Source: JAUUSJ01 sp051880475 (GTDB lineage Bacteria; Bacillota; Clostridia; Lachnospirales; Lachnospiraceae). From it: DNA of 38,889 nucleotides. The stretch's first letter is position 1. The number at the start of each line of letters is the position of its first letter. The stretch is taken from positions 1-38,889 of the forward strand of contig JBJEOA010000047.1 in NCBI GenBank assembly GCA_051880475.1, in the 5' to 3' direction. Below, piece after piece: positions 33,225 through 38,889 of this stretch. Made by a program: the position numbers and the translations under genes. The notes under the pieces were generated by a model. The model searched no databases and was not told where the DNA came from. It saw only the letters and a list, made by a program, of their open reading frames with translations.

Positions 33225-33704
33225 ATGAATTGCTTAGAAGCACAATCAAAAATTATATCCTATATTGACGATGATTTAGAAGATCAAGAATTAAAATCTT
33301 TTATTTTGCATATGCAATCTTGTAAAGACTGTATGGAAGAGTTAGAGCTGCACTATATTTTAATTGTTGGGACGAAACAGATGGATGAGGGTGGGAATAT
33401 TACCTCAGATTTTTTAAAAGAATTGCACGAAAAATTAAATACTCAACTAAAATTAGTACGAAAAAAAGAATATTTTTTCAAAAAAGCAACTTTTGTAATT
33501 AGTCTTGGATTTCTTTTAATTGTATGCTGGCAAATTTTAGATTTACTTCAACTTATTACGCCTATTTTCCATGTGACAGAAGAAGTTACGCAGGAAGAAA
33601 AAGTTGATTTTTTAATTGAGAGAATCGATCCATATATGTACTATGATTACGGATATAATTTTATTGATCCAAGTACGATTTCTAATAAAAAGAATAAAAA
33701 ATAG
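33225..33704 (+). CDS. Zinc-finger anti-sigma-factor-like membrane protein
   Basis: 159 residues from ATG 33225 (an in-frame ATG at 33210 has no ribosome site; 33225 is preceded by the weak GGACGTGA). The N-terminus has a zf-HC2 pattern, C3, H29, C33 and C36 (MNCLEAQ...FILHMQSCKDC), as in anti-sigma factors that hold ECF sigma factors at the membrane. A membrane segment lies at about 88-110 and the C-terminus ends in a Tyr-rich then Lys/Asn tail. No sigma factor gene is beside it; the next gene, 15 bases on, is polA, so the partner is unknown. Confidence 0.8.
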   Translation: MNCLEAQSKIISYIDDDLEDQELKSFILHMQSCKDCMEELELHYILIVGTKQMDEGGNITSDFLKELHEKLNTQLKLVRKKEYFFKKATFVISLGFLLIVCWQILDLLQLITPIFHVTEEVTQEEKVDFLIERIDPYMYYDYGYNFIDPSTISNKKNKK

Positions 33705-33719
33705 AAAGAGGACAAAAAA

Positions 33720-36368
33720 ATGAGTAAAAAGATAATGCTAGTAGATGGACATAGTATTTTAAATCGAGCTTTTTATGGTTTGCCTGATTTTACAACTTCT
33801 GACGGGAGACATACTGGTGCCGTTCTCGGATTTTTAAATATTTTATTTCGATATATCGACGAGGAAAATCCAAGTTATTTATTAGTGGCATTTGATGTAA
33901 AAGATCCGACATTTCGCCATCATATGTTTTCAGAATACAAAGGAACGAGAAAACCAATGCCAGAAGAGCTGCATGAACAAGTGCCTTTAATGAAACAAGT
34001 TTTAAAATCTATGGATATTTTGACGATAGAAAAGCCAGGTTATGAGGCAGATGATATTTTAGGTACGATTTCTCATAATGCTGAGGCAAAAGGATTTGAT
34101 GTTATAATTGTATCTGGAGACAGAGACTTACTTCAATTAGCTACCGAAAAAATTCAAATTAAACTTCCAAAAACAAAAGGTGGACAACATTTAACGGAGT
34201 CCTATTTTGCGAAAGATGTAGAGAAGCTTTACGGTGTTACCCCAAAAGAATTTATTGAAATGAAAGGACTTATGGGAGATCCGTCTGATAATATTCCAGG
34301 AGTTCCTGGCATCGGTGAAAAGACTGCTGCCAAAATTATTCAATCCTATAAAAGTATAGAAGAAGCCTATGCTCATATTGATGAAATCAAACCAAAAAGA
34401 GCACAGACGAACTTAAAAGAATATTATAATCAAGCAATTTTAAGTAAAGAACTTGCAACCATTAAGCTAGACTGCGATTTAGATTATCATATAGAAGATG
34501 CTAAAATTACAAATTTATTTACAAAAGAAGCATATGATTTGCTTAAAAGTCTTCAATTTCGAACCATTTTAAAAAGATTTTCTATTGAGGAAGAAGAAGA
34601 AAAAACATCCTTAGAAATAAGAAAAACATCTGATTTATCCGAGATAGAAAAAATATTTGAAGAAGCAACAAAACAAAAACAAATAGGGTTTGCCTGTCTA
34701 ATAGAAGAAGAGGAATGTCTAGGCTTGACACTTTGCTATGAAAAAGACAAAGTCATCTATCTTCCAATAGAGGGATTTGTCACAAAAGAATATCTCTCAG
34801 ATAAGATGCGCAATCTCTGTTATGAGGCAAACTGCGTATCTACAATAGGACTTAAGGAATGTTTATCTTTCCTAAAATTAGACGATATCAATAAACCAAA
34901 AGCAATTTTTGATGCGAAAATCGCCGCCTATTTAATAAATCCACTCCAAGAAACTTATACGTATGACACGCTTTGCAGAGATTACCTAAAAGATATTCTT
35001 CCGTCTAAAAAAGATATGCTAGAAAAGCTCTCTCTAAAACAGGCATTATTAGAAAAAGAAGAAATGGCAATGAAGTATATTTCATACCAATCCTATATTC
35101 CTTTTGCCTGCACAGATATTTTAAAAGAAGAACTAAAAAAATACAAAATGCTAGAACTTTTTTACGATGTGGAGATGCCAACTGTTTATACCCTCTATGA
35201 TATGGAACAAAGAGGAATTAAAGTAAATAAAGGCGAACTAAAAGAATACGGCGAACAGCTTGTATCTAAAATTGAAGAGTTAGAACAAGAAATCTATCGT
35301 TTAGCTGGGGAGGAATTTAATATCAATTCTCCAAAACAATTGGGAGTCGTTTTATTTGAACATTTAAAATTGCCTTATGCGAAAAAAACAAAGACTGGGT
35401 ACTCAACTAACGTAGATATTTTAGAAAAATTAGTCAAAGACTATCCAATTGCAGACTGTATTTTAGAATATCGCCGTCTCACAAAATTAAAATCAACCTA
35501 CGCAGATGGACTTTCCGTCTTCATTAGAGAAGACGACCAAAGAATTCACGGAACCTTCCATCAGACCATCACTGCGACTGGAAGACTAAGCAGTGCAGAT
35601 CCAAATTTACAAAATATACCAATCCGAATGCCTCTTGGAAGAGCTATCCGAAAAGTTTTTGTGCCAGAAGAAGGATATTTATTTGTAGATGCCGATTATT
35701 CTCAGATTGAGCTTCGATTGCTCGCACATTTATCCAAAGATGAGAATTTAATCAAAGCATATCAAAATGGAAGCGATATTCACAAAATCACTGCATCAGA
35801 AGTATTTGACATACCACTAGATGAGGTAACAGACTTACAAAGAAGAAATGCAAAAGCGGTAAATTTTGGAATTGTATATGGAATTAGTGCATTTGGTCTT
35901 TCCGAGGACTTAAAAATTTCTCGCTCCGAGGCGGCTTCCTATATTGAAAAATACTTCAAAACATACCCAAAAATCAAACAATTTTTAGATGAGACAGTAA
36001 AACATGCAAAAGAAAACGGATATGTAGAGACAATTTTCCATCGTATTCGTCCAATCCCAGAGTTAAAATCCTCTAACTTCATGCAAAGAAATTTTGGCGA
36101 GAGAGTTGCTATGAATTCTCCTATTCAAGGTGCTGCTGCCGATATTATAAAAATTGCAATGATACGTGTCAATGAGAGAATAAAGAGAGAAAACTTACAG
36201 TCAAGACTTCTCCTTCAAATCCACGATGAGCTGCTTATAGAGACAAAAAAGGAAGAAAAAGAAATCATCAAAAAAATATTAAAAGAAGAAATGATGGGTG
36301 TAGCTTCCCTTTTCGTTCCTCTAGAGATAGATATCAATGAGGGAGAAAACTGGTACGAGGCGAAATAA
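33720..36368 (+). CDS. polA: DNA polymerase I
   Basis: 882 residues, full length. It fills gaps and removes RNA primers in replication and repair. The 5'-3' exonuclease domain (1-290) has DGHSILNRAFYGL, YEADDILGT and MGDPSDNIPGVPGIGEKTA. The 3'-5' exonuclease domain (about 300-470) is present in size, but its first catalytic block reads GFACLIEEEE instead of a D-x-E motif, so proofreading is lost, as is common in Firmicutes. The polymerase domain has motif A DADYSQIELRLLAHLS (about 655), motif B RRNAKAVNFGIVYGISAFG (about 710) and motif C QIHDELLIE (about 832). Start preceded by AGAGGA. Operon with coaE and walJ. Confidence 0.98.
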   Translation: MSKKIMLVDGHSILNRAFYGLPDFTTSDGRHTGAVLGFLNILFRYIDEENPSYLLVAFDVKDPTFRHHMFSEYKGTRKPMPEELHEQVPLMKQVLKSMDILTIEKPGYEADDILGTISHNAEAKGFDVIIVSGDRDLLQLATEKIQIKLPKTKGGQHLTESYFAKDVEKLYGVTPKEFIEMKGLMGDPSDNIPGVPGIGEKTAAKIIQSYKSIEEAYAHIDEIKPKRAQTNLKEYYNQAILSKELATIKLDCDLDYHIEDAKITNLFTKEAYDLLKSLQFRTILKRFSIEEEEEKTSLEIRKTSDLSEIEKIFEEATKQKQIGFACLIEEEECLGLTLCYEKDKVIYLPIEGFVTKEYLSDKMRNLCYEANCVSTIGLKECLSFLKLDDINKPKAIFDAKIAAYLINPLQETYTYDTLCRDYLKDILPSKKDMLEKLSLKQALLEKEEMAMKYISYQSYIPFACTDILKEELKKYKMLELFYDVEMPTVYTLYDMEQRGIKVNKGELKEYGEQLVSKIEELEQEIYRLAGEEFNINSPKQLGVVLFEHLKLPYAKKTKTGYSTNVDILEKLVKDYPIADCILEYRRLTKLKSTYADGLSVFIREDDQRIHGTFHQTITATGRLSSADPNLQNIPIRMPLGRAIRKVFVPEEGYLFVDADYSQIELRLLAHLSKDENLIKAYQNGSDIHKITASEVFDIPLDEVTDLQRRNAKAVNFGIVYGISAFGLSEDLKISRSEAASYIEKYFKTYPKIKQFLDETVKHAKENGYVETIFHRIRPIPELKSSNFMQRNFGERVAMNSPIQGAAADIIKIAMIRVNERIKRENLQSRLLLQIHDELLIETKKEEKEIIKKILKEEMMGVASLFVPLEIDINEGENWYEAK

Positions 36369-36385
36369 GGAAAGGAAAATAGAAT

Positions 36386-36991
36386 ATGAAAGTAATTGGT
36401 ATTACAGGCGGTGTCGGAAGTGGAAAAACTGTCGTTATGAATTTACTAAAAGAAGAATATAATGCATACGTCATTTATTCCGACAATGTCGCACACGAAC
36501 TAATGCAAGTTGGAGGAATAAATTATGAGGCAATTATTCATACCTTCCCCGATGTAAAAAAGGAAGATGGAAGCATTGACCGTCAAAAATTAGGAGCAAT
36601 TGTCTTTCACGATGAAAAAAAATTACAAAAATTAAATGAAATCACTCACCCAAATGTCATAGAAGAACTAAAAAATAGAATCAAGACAATAAAAGAAGAA
36701 AAGAAATACTCTTTTATCGCCCTAGAGGCGGCATTGCTTATTGAAGAAGAATATAAAAATTTATATGATGAACTTTGGTATGTATATGCGGATACTGAAG
36801 TTAGAATAAAAAGATTAGAAGAAGGAAGAGGATATACAAGAGAAAAATCCCTTTCTATGATTCAAAACCAACGCTCCGAGCAGGAGTTTTTAGAAAAATG
36901 CGATAAAAAAATTAATAATAGTTTTTCAATCGAAGAAACAAAAAAAGAAATACAGCTTGTATTTGCAAAAACTTTAGTATATAATGACTAA
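36386..36991 (+). CDS. coaE: Dephospho-CoA kinase
   Basis: 201 residues. It phosphorylates dephospho-CoA in the last step of coenzyme A synthesis. P-loop GGVGSGKT (8-15), YSDNVAHELM with the substrate-site Asp, the CoA-binding region THPNVIEEL, ALEAALLIEE, and the lid RLEEGRGYTREKSLSMIQNQ are all present. Eighteen bases after polA, the usual Firmicute order polA-coaE. GAAAGGAAA precedes the ATG. Confidence 0.96.
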   Translation: MKVIGITGGVGSGKTVVMNLLKEEYNAYVIYSDNVAHELMQVGGINYEAIIHTFPDVKKEDGSIDRQKLGAIVFHDEKKLQKLNEITHPNVIEELKNRIKTIKEEKKYSFIALEAALLIEEEYKNLYDELWYVYADTEVRIKRLEEGRGYTREKSLSMIQNQRSEQEFLEKCDKKINNSFSIEETKKEIQLVFAKTLVYND

Positions 36992-37026
36992 AGCAACCAA
37001 AAAGTAAAGAATAGGGGAGAAAAAAG

Positions 37027-37830
37027 ATGGATTTAGTCAGTATTGCCAGTGGAAGCAGTGGAAACTGTATTTATGTCGGAAGTGAAAATACATCACTCTT
37101 AGTCGATGCAGGCATCAGTGCAAAGCGAATCGAACAAGGATTAAAAAGTATAGAAAAAGAAGCAGCAAAAATAGATGGTATTTTAGTCACCCACGAGCAT
37201 TTAGACCATATTAGTGGGCTTGGCGTAATGGCGAGAAGATATAAACTGCCAATTTTTTCCACATCAGATACGATTGATGCTATTTTAAATACGAAAAACC
37301 TTGGAAAGCTTGATAAATCTTTATTTCACTCCATCAAAAAAGACTCTCCTTTTTCTATTGGAGATTTAAAAATCGAGGCATCGGCTGTTTGGCATGATGC
37401 CGTCGATCCAGTATGTTATACTTTTTCTCATAATCAGACAAAGGCGGCTATCGCAACCGATATGGGAGATTACGATGAATACTTGATTGATAAATTAAGA
37501 GATTTGGACATTCTTTTTTTGGAGGCAAATCATGATGTACATATGCTAGAAGTTGGTCCGTATCCTTATCAGCTAAAGAAACGTATTTTAGGGAAACGAG
37601 GACATTTATCAAACGAGAGAGCCGGACAACTTTTATCCGAACTTATGAATAATCATTTAAAAAACATAATTCTTGGCCATCTAAGTAAGGAAAATAACTA
37701 CGATCAACTAGCCTATGAGACAGTAAAATTAGAGTTATTCATGCAAAATAAAAGCATTGAAAATACAAATATTCATTTACAAGTAGCAAAGAAAGATACA
37801 CCATCTCAAATGGTATCCATTCTTTCTTAA
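37027..37830 (+). CDS. walJ: MBL-fold metallohydrolase (WalJ/YycJ-like)
   Basis: 267 residues, metallo-beta-lactamase fold. The metal motif H56-E-H58-L-D60-H61 (VTHEHLDHISG), a further His in WHDAVDP, an Asp in ATDMGDY and a terminal ILGHLSKENN are present. The protein matches the length and start (VSIASGSSGNCIYV) of the YycJ/WalJ family, thought to be a DNA 5'-3' exonuclease needed for mismatch repair and fitness in Firmicutes. Placement after polA and coaE suits a DNA-repair role. Thirty-five bases after coaE. No terminator follows, because an IS110-family element lies directly downstream. Confidence 0.88.
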   Translation: MDLVSIASGSSGNCIYVGSENTSLLVDAGISAKRIEQGLKSIEKEAAKIDGILVTHEHLDHISGLGVMARRYKLPIFSTSDTIDAILNTKNLGKLDKSLFHSIKKDSPFSIGDLKIEASAVWHDAVDPVCYTFSHNQTKAAIATDMGDYDEYLIDKLRDLDILFLEANHDVHMLEVGPYPYQLKKRILGKRGHLSNERAGQLLSELMNNHLKNIILGHLSKENNYDQLAYETVKLELFMQNKSIENTNIHLQVAKKDTPSQMVSILS

Positions 37831-38889
37831 AATAAAAAGTCCAGCTAATAAATGTCAATAGAAAAGTGAAAAAATATTGATTTTATTTTGTGACTAAAAA
37901 AGGGTGTACTTACCCCTTGGTAAAAATATCATTTTTTAAAAGATATTGTTTCGTTAAAGTTACAGTATTTTATGCAGCTATGTCGCATTTAGCAGCGTTG
38001 TATTGTTTGATATGCTCCTGTGGAGTAATGATTTCAAAAGGTTTTTTATCTCTGAGTATTGCAAATATCATGTTGCATACTTTATGAGAGACAGCACCCA
38101 TTGCTACAAGCTTAGGTTTTGATTCACATTTCTTGAGATAGTAATCACGAAGAACTGGATTTTTAGCATCTCCTTTACGGGAGGTACTGATACTTTGTAA
38201 GGTTAATGTGTGAATCACACGTCTGGCTATAGCAGAACCACGCTTAGACATTTGAATCTTGGTGCCTTCAAATTTACCGGATTGCTTTACTGCCGGATCA
38301 AGACCAAAGTAAGCAACAAGTTGTTTCGGCTTAGAAAATGCAGAAAAGTCACCAATTTCTCCCATTAGAGATACAGCAGATAAGAAACCAGCGCCTTTGA
38401 ATGTTTCAATTAAGTGAATCTGTTTGACAAAGTCGGTATCTTCATTTGCATCAACAAGTTCATGCAGGGAATCAAGAATACTATTGATTTCTTCATCATA
38501 TTTACGGATGAAACGGATATAAAGGCGAATACGCTTGATGTTGCTTTCAATGATGTAACCAAACTCATTTGCTTCGTTTGCTGCCTGAATTATGGCATGA
38601 TACTTATTCTGAGCATATGTAAGCCCAAAGCGTGCGGTTGATTTGATGATGTCAATAATCTCTTGTTTGTCAGCTTCAAGAAAAGCAGATGGAGATGTAT
38701 AGGTTTCCAATAGTGTAAGAGATGTATTGGTTGTAATCTTTGAAAAAATGCCAAGGTACTGAGGAAAAGCCATACGTAATTCGCCCTGGAGTTTATTCAC
38801 ATAAGCACTGCGATGATCCATTAAGTCGTAGTATTCACGACAGAGATTACGGCAGTTTAAGGCAAGGTCAGATGGCATAAGAGAAACCT
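37831..38889 (-). mobile_element. IS110-family insertion sequence, end inside the window
   Basis: The element contains a transposase gene reading toward the left. Its near end lies somewhere between walJ's stop (37830) and the transposase stop (37970); IS110 elements have no long inverted repeats, so the exact border cannot be placed. This 139-base strip is AT-rich with short hairpins (AATATC/GATATT near 37927-37949). IS110 elements encode a guide (bridge) RNA in one of their non-coding ends; whether this end carries it cannot be told from one copy. Confidence 0.65.
37970..38889 (-). CDS. IS110-family transposase (5' partial)
   Basis: The visible 302 residues after an internal ATG (38878) plus a few upstream codons are the C-terminal part; the frame is open to the window edge, so the N-terminal DEDD nuclease domain lies outside. 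The visible part shows the linker helices (LCREYYDLMDHRSAYVNKLQGEL) and the Transposase_20 domain (about 160-260): FKGAGFLSAVSLMGEIGDF, KQLVAYFGLDPAVKQSGKF and QMSKRGSAIARRVI, with the Ser-containing segment that provides the second catalytic residue. It ends KCDIAA. Not disrupted in this part. Confidence 0.9.
   Translation of the reverse strand, partial: VSLMPSDLALNCRNLCREYYDLMDHRSAYVNKLQGELRMAFPQYLGIFSKITTNTSLTLLETYTSPSAFLEADKQEIIDIIKSTARFGLTYAQNKYHAIIQAANEANEFGYIIESNIKRIRLYIRFIRKYDEEINSILDSLHELVDANEDTDFVKQIHLIETFKGAGFLSAVSLMGEIGDFSAFSKPKQLVAYFGLDPAVKQSGKFEGTKIQMSKRGSAIARRVIHTLTLQSISTSRKGDAKNPVLRDYYLKKCESKPKLVAMGAVSHKVCNMIFAILRDKKPFEIITPQEHIKQYNAAKCDIAA

Overview
The window is AT-rich DNA of a low-GC Firmicute. 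Strong AGGAGG-type ribosome sites, standard-code genes and tightly packed operons suggest a strict anaerobe of the Clostridia, most likely Lachnospiraceae. This is an inference from gene families (CprABC-like peptide resistance, xpaC-telA, ParB-like/BMP fusion, PdxST); no rRNA or tRNA is present to confirm it.

Layout. 1-1439: 3' part of a hybrid histidine kinase with two receiver domains. 1507-6456: a peptide-antibiotic resistance module, with a three-gene ABC exporter on the minus strand divergent from its own response regulator and kinase. Four CTTA repeats at 11-bp spacing lie between them and look like the regulator's operator. 6825-8117: guaA, in which the glutaminase domain is shortened and lacks its catalytic cysteine. 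8300-11490: an accessory stretch with a sigma-70 region 4 fragment, a leucine-rich-repeat protein, a Phd-Doc toxin-antitoxin pair and a DUF4825-like lipoprotein. 11739-15732: a YclNOPQ-type siderophore uptake operon behind a promoter with two TTAGT-N4-ACTAA operators. 15840-17343: pdxS-pdxT (vitamin B6) on the minus strand, with three tandem 34-bp repeats upstream. 17794-18352: a small Xre regulator and a small membrane protein.

18731-25470 is a plus-strand run: RmlD-like reductase, dicarboxylate/amino-acid symporter, orphan amino-acid-binding lipoprotein, a cytoplasmic ParB-like/BMP fusion, a phosphoesterase, a small acidic-tailed membrane protein and a HAD phosphatase. 25593-26894 is eno. 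27194-29756 is xpaC-telA. 29777-29888 can fold into a long two-part hairpin and is a candidate structured RNA. 30155-32087 encodes two exported proteins (a YiiX-like papain-fold enzyme and an unknown anchored protein). 32216-33106 is an aldose-epimerase-like enzyme. 33225-37830 is an operon of a zinc-finger anti-sigma-like protein, polA, coaE and walJ. The right edge holds a minus-strand IS110-family transposase cut by the window end.

The most unusual points are the degenerate glutaminase half of GuaA, the nested hairpin after telA, the ParB-like/BMP fusion without a signal peptide, the 11-bp-phased operator of the resistance module, and a short intergenic element (GTTATAGTATGA) present three times, each time upstream of a different transcription unit.
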